Positions 7,751-16,056 of a stretch of DNA of 64,000 nucleotides are shown here, in pieces. The position numbers were made by a program, and so were the translations under genes. The first letter of the stretch is position 1; every line of letters starts with the position of its first letter. This DNA comes from JASJAR01 sp039198225 (GTDB lineage: Bacteria; Pseudomonadota; Alphaproteobacteria; Rhodobacterales; Rhodobacteraceae), in NCBI GenBank assembly GCA_039198225.1, contig JBCCTQ010000001.1:124001-188000 (forward strand), given 5' to 3'. The notes under the pieces are model-generated. The model made no database searches. It worked only from the letters and a program-made list of their open reading frames with translations, and was not told where the DNA came from.

Positions 7751-9256
7751 GTGACCACAGAGCTCCTTGTCTTTCCGCACCAGCTTTTTGCCCACCATCC
7801 GGGTCTTCAGTTGAAGCCAAGGCAGGTACTGCTGTTTGAGGATCCCCTCTTTTTTGGCGATCCACGCTACCCGGCAGCGTTTCATAAACAAAAGCTCTGG
7901 CTTCACCGGGCCAGCATGGCGCGCTACGCCGAACGTCTGGCGGGGCAAGGCTTTGCGGTCAGAATCGTTGGCCATGAGGCGGACGAATACAAGCTTCAGC
8001 GGCTTTTGGCGGATCTTGCAAAGGACGGCGTTGAAACGATTGTCGCGGCTGATCCGGTGGATTTTGTTTGCTCAAAGCGTCTCAGAGAAGGAGCCGCTAA
8101 GTCGGGCCTGCGCGTCGATCTTCTGGCGAGCCCAGGATTTCTCAATACCAAAGATCACAACCGCGCCTGGGCCGAAGGTCGCAAACGCTGGTTCATGGCG
8201 GAGTTTTACAAATCCCAGCGCAGCCGGCTCAACGTGCTGATGGAGGGTGACAAGCCCGCTGGCGGCAAATGGAGTTTCGATGAGGACAACCGTAAGAAGG
8301 TGCCAAAAGCGCTTCTTGGTCAGATCCCCGCGATCCCTTCGATTGAGCCAGGTCCTTTGGAACGCGCTGCCCATGACGGCGTCAACGCAGAGTTCCCAGA
8401 TGCGCCCGGCCGGCTTGACCGGTTGGTCTATCCCACCGACCACGCAAGCGCCGCCGGCTGGCTCCGGGCATTCGTGGCAGAACGATTTGCGCGCTTTGGC
8501 GATTATGAGGACGCAATCGTCGAAGGAGAAAGTTGGCTGTGGCACGGGGTGTTGACCCCGATGCTCAATATCGGACTTCTCACACCCCGCCAGGTCCTAG
8601 ACGCCGCCCTCGAAGCTCCCTCCGATGTGCCGCTCAATGCCCGCGAAGGGTTTGTTCGTCAGATTATCGGCTGGCGAGAATTCATGCGCGCAACCTACGA
8701 AGAACTCGGCGTCAGAATGCGAACCACAAACCATTGGAACCATCGCCGGAAGATGCCCTCGAGCTTTTATGATGCCACAACCGGTATTGACCCCATCGAC
8801 GACGTGATCAATCGGGTGCTTGAAACGGGATATTGCCATCACATCGAGCGGCTGATGGTGCTCGGCGGCTTCATGTTTCTTTGCGAGATCGACCCCGACG
8901 ATGTTTATCGCTGGTTCATGGAGATGTTCGTCGACAGCTACGATTGGGTCATGGTGCCCAACACCTATGCCATGAGCCAGCATGCCGATGGGGGACTGAT
9001 CACCACAAAACCCTACTTCTCGGGATCGAACTACGTGCGGAAAATGAGCCATTGGCAAAAGGGCGACTGGGCCGAAACCTGGGATGGGCTCTATTGGCGG
9101 TTTATTTTCAAGCATCGGGAGCGGCTTCGGAGCAATCCGCGCTGGGCAATGATGTGCAGGACGGCAGAGCGGATGGATGACATCACACGTCAGCGCCACA
9201 TCGACCGGGCAGAGGCTTATCTGGAGAGGATTGGCGAACCGCAAGCCGCGGAGTGA
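7751..9256 (+). CDS. Cryptochrome/photolyase family protein (FeS-BCP/PhrB type)
   Basis: A flavoprotein of about 501 aa related to bacterial (6-4) photolyases with an iron-sulfur cluster (PhrB, CryB). The N-terminal DPRP-like domain covers the first 130 residues. The C-terminal FAD-binding helical domain includes VRQIIGWREFMRAT, NHWNHRRKMP, HIERLMVLGGFMFL and the conserved DWVMVPNTYAMSQHADGG. Cysteines in the C-terminal third, including those around CHHIERL, CEID and MMCRTAER, match the expected cluster ligands in number. The GTG start chosen has GGAAGG seven bases upstream; the ATG at 7736 is an alternative. It likely repairs UV lesions or acts as a light-responsive cryptochrome. Confidence 0.9.
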   Translation: MTTELLVFPHQLFAHHPGLQLKPRQVLLFEDPLFFGDPRYPAAFHKQKLWLHRASMARYAERLAGQGFAVRIVGHEADEYKLQRLLADLAKDGVETIVAADPVDFVCSKRLREGAAKSGLRVDLLASPGFLNTKDHNRAWAEGRKRWFMAEFYKSQRSRLNVLMEGDKPAGGKWSFDEDNRKKVPKALLGQIPAIPSIEPGPLERAAHDGVNAEFPDAPGRLDRLVYPTDHASAAGWLRAFVAERFARFGDYEDAIVEGESWLWHGVLTPMLNIGLLTPRQVLDAALEAPSDVPLNAREGFVRQIIGWREFMRATYEELGVRMRTTNHWNHRRKMPSSFYDATTGIDPIDDVINRVLETGYCHHIERLMVLGGFMFLCEIDPDDVYRWFMEMFVDSYDWVMVPNTYAMSQHADGGLITTKPYFSGSNYVRKMSHWQKGDWAETWDGLYWRFIFKHRERLRSNPRWAMMCRTAERMDDITRQRHIDRAEAYLERIGEPQAAE

Positions 9257-9312
9257 TGGCGGGCAAGGTGCGAACGCGCTAGAGACTGTTCAGACCGACG
9301 AACGGAGCCATC

Positions 9313-9528
9313 ATGAAAGGTCTGGAAGTCCGCACCCCGTTTTTTCGGACCATATGGCGCCGACTTCTTGTGACAGGCCTGACCCTCGGTTGGACTGCCT
9401 TCGAAGCCGCGATGGGCAATCTCGTTTGGGCTGCCGTATTCGGCGCGGCGGGGGCATATCTCGTATGGGCCTTCTTTATCGCCTTCGACAAAGGCCCCGG
9501 CATGGGCGCTGACCCCGACGATGAGTAA
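9313..9528 (+). CDS. Small two-helix membrane protein
   Basis: A 71-aa hypothetical protein not assigned to a family. Two hydrophobic stretches (about residues 15-33 and 36-56) suggest a helical hairpin in the inner membrane, with an acidic tail GADPDDE. The ATG follows an ACGGAGCC Shine-Dalgarno-like sequence. It sits between the photolyase and the FecR/cyclase genes on the same strand, with a 160-base gap to FecR, so it may be independent of both. Confidence 0.6.
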   Translation: MKGLEVRTPFFRTIWRRLLVTGLTLGWTAFEAAMGNLVWAAVFGAAGAYLVWAFFIAFDKGPGMGADPDDE

Positions 9529-9688
9529 TTGGAACCTTGCGGGAATTCCGCCGACCCGGACGAAATGCGCGATAAGACATCGGAATCCCGAGGTTTTGCT
9601 CCTATCGTCGCGCCCAAGCCCGTCGGCCGGTCCCTATCGGGCTGCCCGAGCGGGGCGCGGAAGGCGCGACAAAATGGAAGGGTTGCGC

Positions 9689-10564
9689 ATGGGGGCAAGG
9701 ATCGCACGGTTCGCCGGTTTGGCGTTTTTTTGGGCGTTGCTCACTCCTGGCATGGCTTTTGCGCAGGCAGTGGTCGGGGCGGTTGCCGCCATCGAAGAAG
9801 GGGCGCGACTTGAACGGGACGGCCAGCGTTTTCGCCTCGCACCCGAAGTGAGTATTCTCTCGGGCGACCGGATCCTCACCAACGGCACCGGTACGGTTCA
9901 ACTCCAGTTTCGCGACGGGACCAGAGTGGCCATCGGTCCGAATTCTGAATTCCTGGCCCGCGATATTCGGATGCGCCGGGGCGGCAGGGCGCAGCGCTTT
10001 GCGGTCACTTCCGTCGGCGGCACATTCCGTTTTCTTTCGGGCGAAAGCGCGCGACGTGCCTATGAGATAGCGACGCCCGCTGCGACCATGGGCATCCGAG
10101 GCACGGAGTTCGATTTTGCCGTCGAGGGTGGCGCATCGACGACCCTTGTGACCTATGACGGCGAAGTTGAATTCTGCGGCGCAGGCGATGTCTGTTTCGC
10201 CGTCTCTGGAAGCTGTGCCGCAGTCCGGGCTGGCCGGGGTGGTGTCGATCCCAATCCGGTCACGGGTTCTGCAAAATCAGACCTCTTGGCCCGGATCTTC
10301 CCCTTTGCCCAAGGGCAAAGCCGCCTCGGATCAAGCTTTCAGACCCGCTCTTTGGGATGTGCACCGGGCGATGACGACGACCCCGAATTCGTCCCGGCGA
10401 CGGTCCAGGCCGTCGAGAAATCAGCCCCAACACAAGGCCCCAGAGGTCCCGCCAGCACAGACGAGGATGACGATGATGACGGTGGCGCCCTAGAGAATGA
10501 TGGCCCAAGCGACGACGATGCGGGATCCGGTGGGTCCGGAAGCGTGCCACCCGGTGGGCCATGA
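9689..10564 (+). CDS. FecR-domain periplasmic protein
   Basis: A 291-aa exported protein. Its signal peptide ends near GMAFA-QAVVG, and a FecR domain spans about residues 35-170 (SILSGDRILTNGTGTVQLQF, TPAATMGIRGTEFDF). The C-terminal third is low-complexity and very acidic (TDEDDDDDGG), possibly a calcium-binding or surface-exposed linker. The ATG chosen has GGAAGGG six bases upstream; the longer open frame is rejected. It directly precedes the CHASE2 cyclase gene with a 28-base gap, a pairing known in other bacteria, which suggests that it modulates the cyclase's extracytoplasmic CHASE2 sensor. Confidence 0.85.
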   Translation: MGARIARFAGLAFFWALLTPGMAFAQAVVGAVAAIEEGARLERDGQRFRLAPEVSILSGDRILTNGTGTVQLQFRDGTRVAIGPNSEFLARDIRMRRGGRAQRFAVTSVGGTFRFLSGESARRAYEIATPAATMGIRGTEFDFAVEGGASTTLVTYDGEVEFCGAGDVCFAVSGSCAAVRAGRGGVDPNPVTGSAKSDLLARIFPFAQGQSRLGSSFQTRSLGCAPGDDDDPEFVPATVQAVEKSAPTQGPRGPASTDEDDDDDGGALENDGPSDDDAGSGGSGSVPPGGP

Positions 10565-10592
10565 CCCTAACGGACGGTCTTAAGCGCGCGGG

Positions 10593-12728
10593 ATGAGGCC
10601 GGGGACGAAGGCGCTTCTCGGTTTCGGTCTGGCTTTGGCGCTGCTCGCGGCAGTGCTGAGGTTGCTTGATCCTGGCCCGGTACGGGACCTTCGCCTTGCG
10701 GGCTTTGACTACCTCCAGCGGCTTTATCCGCGCGCGGCCGCAGATCTCCAGGTCCGAGTAGTCGATATTGACGAAGCGTCCTTGGCGGCTTTTGGGCAAT
10801 GGCCCTGGCCACGGGACCGGCTCGCGGACCTTACCGACCGTCTGGGCCAGGCAGGCGCGGCCGTTGTGGTTTTCGACATCCTCTTCGCAGAACCCGACCG
10901 GCTGTCGCCGCACCTTTTGGCCGAGGCCCTGGATCTCCCACCCGGTGCCGCGGCGCAATTCAACACTGATCGCGCTTTCGCTGAGGCCGCGTCCCGCGTG
11001 GCAACCGTTTTTGCGACCGCTCAGCTGGTCGAGGCAAGCTCCGCAAGGCCAAAACCACGCGCGGGTCTGGTCGAAATCGGCGAAGATCCCATGGGCGGAC
11101 TTCCCGCGGCGGCCGGCTTTACGCCGCTTGTGCCAGAGCTCGATCAGGTTGCCGCCGGCCTTGGCGCCATTTCCATCTCGTCAGATCGCCGCGGTGGGCC
11201 AGTGCGTCGCCTTCCCTTGGCATGGTCCGGGCCCGACGGAGCGATGCCGGCCCTGCCACTAGAAGCAGTGCGCTTGGCCTTTGGGGAGACGACGCTCACG
11301 CTTTGGGGTGCTGGCGATCTCGCACGAAGCCTCGAAGGGGTGGGGCTCGGTGATCTTTTTGTTCCAACCTCCGCATCCGGGTCCCTCTGGCTCTACTATC
11401 GGCCGGATGACCCTACGCTCTATCTTTCGGCGGCCAACATACTCAGTGGCCCCGCTGACACATGGGCCGACAAGGTCGACGGGCATATCGTCCTCGTCGG
11501 CACATCTGCCGCCGGGCTTTTTGACCTAAGATCAACGGCTTTGGGTGAGGTCGTTCCGGGCGTTGCGATCCATGCCCAAGCCATCGAGCAGATCCTTTCG
11601 GGGTCATTCCTTACCAGATCCGACACCACCGCCGGGCTCGAAGTCCTTGCGACTTTGGCTGGGATCGCGCTCATCGCGTTGGCTGTCGCGTTTCTCGGCC
11701 CGGTGCCTGCCATTGTGGTGGGCCTTCTGAGCACTGTGGGTCTATTGGGCGGAATGGGTGCGGCTTTTACCCGGCACGGTCAGCTATTTGACGGGGTCTA
11801 TCCGAGCCTTGCGGCCGCCGCCGCCTTCCTGGCTTTGGCGGCCTACCGGCTGATCGTGGTTGATGCCGAGCGCCGCGCAATTCGGAGGTCGTTTTCCCAC
11901 TATGTCGCGCCGGATGTGCTGGGCGAGATTGAACGGCAAGGGCATCGTCTTCAATTGGGCGGCGAAACCCGAGATGTGACTGTCCTTTTTTCGGACATGC
12001 GCGATTTTACAGGTCTCAGCGAAGACTTAGGTGCGGAAGGGACCGTGGCACTGCTCAACGGGGTGTTCGATGTGCTGGGCGCGGAGATCGTAGCCGAACG
12101 GGGCACGATCGACAAATTCATGGGCGATGCGGTGATGGCGTTTTGGAACGCGCCGGTGGCTGTCGAGAACCATCCGGAGAGGGCCGTGGCGGCGGCGTTG
12201 GCCATGCGACGCGCCCTCGCCGTGTTCAACCAAGGCCGTGCGACGCCGGTTCGGATTGTGGCGGGCATCGCCACTGGTCCGGCCGCCGTCGGCAATATCG
12301 GCTCAAAGAAGAGGTTCAATTATTCGGTCATCGGCGACACCGTAAACCTCGCGTCGCGGATTGAAGCGGCTTGCCGTCAGGTCGGGGCCGATATTCTCAT
12401 TTCAGAGCCTCTGGCGCGGGCCGTGCCCGATTTTGCTCTTCTTGATGCGGGGCTTCTCCGTCTTCGAGGGGTGCGGGCCCCGGTTCAGGCATTCGCAGTG
12501 GTCGGCGACAGCGCCTTGGCAAGAACGTCCGCCTTTCTGGCCCTCCAAAACGCCCATGCAGCCCTGATCGAGGCCCTCCGCCACGGCGCACCGGGGTTGC
12601 GGGCCGTGGACGAGGTCGCCCACCAAGCCGACGCGCTTCTCCCGGGGCTAGGGGCATTTTTCAAAGCACTTCCCGACCGGCGGGCGGACTATCTGGCGGA
12701 AGAGACAACGCCACCTCGGGGGCCCTAG
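10593..12728 (+). CDS. CHASE2-domain adenylate cyclase
   Basis: A 711-aa inner-membrane class III cyclase. After a first membrane helix (residues 7-24), an extracytoplasmic CHASE2 domain runs to about residue 340, with the hallmark FGQWPWPRDRLADL and FDILFAEPD. Three further helices (about 350-430) lead to the catalytic domain at about 460-640. Metal-binding aspartates lie in VLFSDMRDFT and DKFMGDAVMAFW. Lys of DKFMGD, Asp of VIGDTVNLASR and the following Asn/Arg are the residues expected for ATP use, so cAMP is the likely product. The stop codon shares a CTAG with the convergent permease gene. Confidence 0.9.
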   Translation: MRPGTKALLGFGLALALLAAVLRLLDPGPVRDLRLAGFDYLQRLYPRAAADLQVRVVDIDEASLAAFGQWPWPRDRLADLTDRLGQAGAAVVVFDILFAEPDRLSPHLLAEALDLPPGAAAQFNTDRAFAEAASRVATVFATAQLVEASSARPKPRAGLVEIGEDPMGGLPAAAGFTPLVPELDQVAAGLGAISISSDRRGGPVRRLPLAWSGPDGAMPALPLEAVRLAFGETTLTLWGAGDLARSLEGVGLGDLFVPTSASGSLWLYYRPDDPTLYLSAANILSGPADTWADKVDGHIVLVGTSAAGLFDLRSTALGEVVPGVAIHAQAIEQILSGSFLTRSDTTAGLEVLATLAGIALIALAVAFLGPVPAIVVGLLSTVGLLGGMGAAFTRHGQLFDGVYPSLAAAAAFLALAAYRLIVVDAERRAIRRSFSHYVAPDVLGEIERQGHRLQLGGETRDVTVLFSDMRDFTGLSEDLGAEGTVALLNGVFDVLGAEIVAERGTIDKFMGDAVMAFWNAPVAVENHPERAVAAALAMRRALAVFNQGRATPVRIVAGIATGPAAVGNIGSKKRFNYSVIGDTVNLASRIEAACRQVGADILISEPLARAVPDFALLDAGLLRLRGVRAPVQAFAVVGDSALARTSAFLALQNAHAALIEALRHGAPGLRAVDEVAHQADALLPGLGAFFKALPDRRADYLAEETTPPRGP

Positions 12729-14062
12729 CCCCTTAGATCGTCCATAACCGGCCGCGCCATGGTCATGGCGGCCGGTATCAGCGCCAGAATGGCAGTGATG
12801 CTCAAAAATCCCGCCACGAGGTGGAGTTCAGACCATCCGAGCCGCGCCTCCACGAGGATATCAGTCCGCGCCGTGACCACGGCCGAGATGAGCTCTGCCG
12901 TCCCAAGGCCCAAGCCCAGGCCGACACCTGCTCCGAGACCGATCAGCGTCGCCGCGAAGCCCCAGGTTAAGGCGAAGATAAATCGTGCCGGTGCACCCAA
13001 GGCGCGCAACAGGGCGAGGCGCTTTGCCAATAGCCGGGTCAACAGGGTGAGCCCCACAAAGATCCCGACCGTTACAAGCAATTGCGTTAGAAATGCGAGG
13101 AGCGACAGCATCTCGCGTACATCGCCCAAGAGCACATAAAGCCGGGCCAAAACCGCGCCGGGAAGAAAAGCCATGGTCCGCTCGCTCGAAAGCTCTGATC
13201 TGAGGGTGAAATTGGCCCAACGTTCGTCTGCCTGGACGAGGATCGCAGGTGTGCCCGGGAAACGATCCGCGTCGAAAGGCGGGCCGAGGGTCCCGTCCCA
13301 GTCAGGCCCGTGCCCATTGGCAAGCCCGTGGATTTCCCAAACCGATTCTACCGAAACGAGCACCGCCCGGTCCCAGGGACTTCCAGTGGGCGGTAGTTTC
13401 CCCGTGATCCGGTAGCCAACGCCGTGGCTTAGAGCGTCGCTGGCGGGGGCGAGAAAGCTCTCCGGAACCCCATGGGTCGGTTCGATCACATCGCCGACAT
13501 TGGCTGGCACGCGCGCCCCGGCGACCGCATCGAAAAGGGACGTGAGATTTTGCCCCTCCGCCAAGGCTCCTGACGCCAAATGGGTCACGAAATCGGGCGT
13601 CGTCCCCACCAAAGGCGCGCCCTTATAACTGTCACCGAACGCAATCGGCGCCGCCAGTGTGACCCGCTCATTCCCCGCGATCCAATTGTAAGTCTCCCCA
13701 TCGAGAAGTGCGGTGTCGGCAGGCTGGAGATAAACCGAAGCAAGCATCATTGAGACGTCAGAGCCGGGCGCGGTGACTACGAGATCAAACTTTTCCGCTG
13801 CCCGGGCCGCGCCCTCCCGAAGTGCCCGCTCCTGTGAAGTCAGTCCTGTCGTAATGGCCACCGAGACGGCGACCAGAAGCATGAATGTCAGCGAAATCCA
13901 CCGATTCCGCGCCAAAAGAGCGGCGATCAGCGGCCAGGGCCGGTAGCCTCGGAGGGTGAGAAATCCGGTTAAGACAGCGGGGAGAAGAAGAATAACAAGA
14001 ACAAGGGCATCTTGCGCCGGAGCCGATAGCCCATCCCAAAACACCCGCCACATCTCAGGCAT
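12725..14062 (-). CDS. ABC transporter permease, FtsX/MacB-like
   Basis: A 445-aa membrane subunit. Hydrophobic segments occur near residues 18-38 and 57-75, then a long periplasmic domain (about 85-300), then three C-terminal helices (about 310-335, 355-385 and 410-435). This resembles FtsX/LolE/MacB-type exporters, with one extra N-terminal helix. The ATPase partner is encoded immediately upstream with an 8-base overlap. Such pairs move lipoproteins, peptides or drugs, or act as mechanotransmitters. The substrate is unknown and no membrane-fusion protein gene is adjacent. Confidence 0.82.
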   Translation of the reverse strand: MPEMWRVFWDGLSAPAQDALVLVILLLPAVLTGFLTLRGYRPWPLIAALLARNRWISLTFMLLVAVSVAITTGLTSQERALREGAARAAEKFDLVVTAPGSDVSMMLASVYLQPADTALLDGETYNWIAGNERVTLAAPIAFGDSYKGAPLVGTTPDFVTHLASGALAEGQNLTSLFDAVAGARVPANVGDVIEPTHGVPESFLAPASDALSHGVGYRITGKLPPTGSPWDRAVLVSVESVWEIHGLANGHGPDWDGTLGPPFDADRFPGTPAILVQADERWANFTLRSELSSERTMAFLPGAVLARLYVLLGDVREMLSLLAFLTQLLVTVGIFVGLTLLTRLLAKRLALLRALGAPARFIFALTWGFAATLIGLGAGVGLGLGLGTAELISAVVTARTDILVEARLGWSELHLVAGFLSITAILALIPAAMTMARPVMDDLRG

Positions 14063-14729
14063 AGGGGCTCACCCGGACCTTGCTGTCGACGACGGAGACG
14101 AGGCGACCGGCGCGGGCCTGGATCGCGGGGTCATGGGAGGCGATGATCAACGTCCGACGTCCGTCGGCGAGCGCAAAAAGATCGTCGGTCAATTGATCTG
14201 CAGAAGCGCGATCGAGGCTCGCTGTAGGTTCGTCGGCCAAGACGATCGGTGGATCGCCAGCCAGTGCCCGGACCACCGAGATCCGCTGCCGCTCCCCGCC
14301 CGAATAGGTGGTGACCCGGCGCGGTTCTGCCCCGATGCCCAACTTATGAAGAAGCGCGCCGGCGCGGTCCCCCACGGCGCGGCGCTCCGCCTTGGGGGCA
14401 AAAAGCGACGGCAAGGCGGCATTGCCCGCCGCCGTGAGCTCTTCGAAAAGCAGGTGATCTTGGAAAACCATGCCGAGATACTTTCGCCGAAACCGCGTCC
14501 GTTCGGCATCGCCTAGGCTCGAAATCTCCGTTTCTCCCCACCGGATCGAGCCAGCGGTCGGCAGAACAAGTCCCGCAAGCGCATATAGAAGCGTCGACTT
14601 TCCGGCACCCGAAGGTCCCCGAACCACGACCGCTTCGCCGGGCTCGACGTCAAGCTCCGGGATCGAAAGGAGATCCCGCCCGCTGGCGCTTCTTACGATC
14701 ACGTCTCTGACGCGAATGGCAGGCTCCAT
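14055..14729 (-). CDS. ABC transporter ATP-binding protein, LolD/MacB-like
   Basis: A 224-aa cytoplasmic ATPase of the LolD/FtsE/MacB group. Walker A is GPSGAGKST, the Q-loop lies in LGMVFQDHLLF, the signature is TYSGGERQRISVVRAL, Walker B is IVLADEPTASLD and the H-loop is IASHD. All catalytic elements are intact. It pairs with the FtsX-like permease encoded next on the minus strand. Confidence 0.9.
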   Translation of the reverse strand: MEPAIRVRDVIVRSASGRDLLSIPELDVEPGEAVVVRGPSGAGKSTLLYALAGLVLPTAGSIRWGETEISSLGDAERTRFRRKYLGMVFQDHLLFEELTAAGNAALPSLFAPKAERRAVGDRAGALLHKLGIGAEPRRVTTYSGGERQRISVVRALAGDPPIVLADEPTASLDRASADQLTDDLFALADGRRTLIIASHDPAIQARAGRLVSVVDSKVRVSPYA

Positions 14730-15051
14730 TGCGGCCTCTCAAACAGGAGTCTTTCCGCCCATTTAGGGGAACCGGCGTCCAGCGAAAAGGCGGCGCAAGG
14801 TCAGGGTCCCTAAACTCCGCCGCCCGGGGATCCTTGCCGTCACCCGGCGTGAAGATCCGGGAGCAGAGCAACCGACGCCGAAAGACAGCTCAGGGATGCG
14901 CGGCTGGAACCCAATCCCATACCCGCTCCAGGGGTGCCGTCAAACGCGCCTTTCATGACAGCCGTATGACATTTTCATTGCGCCTGCGCTTCTCCCTTGC
15001 TCGAAACCTCAACCCAATCCTAATGGGCGCAGGTCGCACGCGGAGGGACAT
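14730..15051. other. Intergenic region between divergent genes
   Basis: These 322 bases separate the ABC ATPase (minus) from the GAPDH gene (plus). An open frame crosses it on the plus strand but has no Shine-Dalgarno support and an unnatural composition, so no gene is called. No clear dyad or strong promoter is visible; TTGCTC (14997) with CCTAAT (15019) is only a weak candidate for GAPDH. An ArsR or phosphate-type operator could not be recognised. Confidence 0.5.
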
Positions 15052-16056
15052 GTGGCACGGGTGGCACTAAATGGGCTGGGGCGGATCGGCAAGCTCCTCC
15101 TCCGGCGGCTTGTCGATACGGGCTTTCCCCATGACATCGTTTGGGCAAACGACCCTGGCGCGGGCGTGGAAGACCACGCGGTTCTCCTTGAATTTGATTC
15201 CGTCCATGGCCGCTGGGACAAACCCGTGACTGTGAACGGCAACGCCCTAGACGTGGCGGGCAGGACCATTCCGATCCGGCGCGAAACGGCGCTCGAGGCC
15301 TTCGATATGTCCGGTGTTGATCTCGTCCTCGACAGCACCGGTGTCTTTAGGACCGGCGAGAGAATAGAGCCCTACTTTGATGCCGGCGCCTCGAAGGTCC
15401 TGGTCTCAGCACCGGTCAAGGACGGAGGTGCGTTGAACCTTGTCTATGGGATCAACCACGATCTTTATGACCCTGCCGTCCACAGAATTGTCACGGCCGC
15501 CAGCTGCACCACCAACTGCCTCGCGCCCGTCGTGAAAGTCATCCACGAAGAGATCGGCATCCGACACGGGTCGATCACCACGATCCACGACATCACCAAC
15601 ACTCAAACCATCGTCGACAGGCCAGCGAAGAACCTCCGGCGTGCGCGTTCGGCGATGACCAACCTCATCCCGACCACCACCGGCTCGGCGACGGCCATCA
15701 CCCTGATCTATCCCGAGCTCAAGGGCCGTCTCAACGGTCACGCGGTGCGGGTGCCGCTGCTCAACGCCTCGATCACCGATTGCGTCTTCGAAGTCGAGCG
15801 CGAGACAAATGCTGCGGAGGTGAACGCGCTTTTTCAGAAATGGGCCGATGGCCCCCTTGAAGGTATTCTCGGAGTGGAGACCCGCGAGCTTGTTTCGTCG
15901 GATTATCTCAATGAGCCGCGCTCTGCGGTCATCGATGCGCAGTCGACCATGGTGGTGAATGGCACCCAGGTGAAGATCTACGCCTGGTATGACAATGAAT
16001 GGGGCTATGCCTGCCGCATGGCGGATTTGGCCCTGATGATGGCAGGGAAGATGTGA
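15052..16056 (+). CDS. ArsJ-associated glyceraldehyde-3-phosphate dehydrogenase
   Basis: A 334-aa type I GAPDH. The GTG start has GGAGG five bases upstream. The NAD-binding motif is NGLGRIGKLLLRR, the active site AASCTTNCLAPV carries the catalytic cysteine, and the C-terminus has WYDNEWGYACRMADL. Because arsJ follows with a one-base overlap (TGATG), this copy probably acts in arsenic resistance: in characterised systems such a GAPDH makes 1-arseno-3-phosphoglycerate from glyceraldehyde 3-phosphate and arsenate, and ArsJ exports it. A glycolytic role cannot be excluded. Confidence 0.9.
   Translation: MARVALNGLGRIGKLLLRRLVDTGFPHDIVWANDPGAGVEDHAVLLEFDSVHGRWDKPVTVNGNALDVAGRTIPIRRETALEAFDMSGVDLVLDSTGVFRTGERIEPYFDAGASKVLVSAPVKDGGALNLVYGINHDLYDPAVHRIVTAASCTTNCLAPVVKVIHEEIGIRHGSITTIHDITNTQTIVDRPAKNLRRARSAMTNLIPTTTGSATAITLIYPELKGRLNGHAVRVPLLNASITDCVFEVERETNAAEVNALFQKWADGPLEGILGVETRELVSSDYLNEPRSAVIDAQSTMVVNGTQVKIYAWYDNEWGYACRMADLALMMAGKM

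Noticed and set aside
9521..9688. Longer N-terminus for the FecR-domain protein
   Set aside because: Residues are Arg/Pro-rich and precede a perfect signal peptide; GGAAGGG supports the ATG at 9689.
14729..15070. 113-codon plus-strand frame between the ABC ATPase and GAPDH genes
   Set aside because: Basic, low-quality sequence starting opposite the ATPase start and overlapping the GAPDH start; no Shine-Dalgarno sequence.
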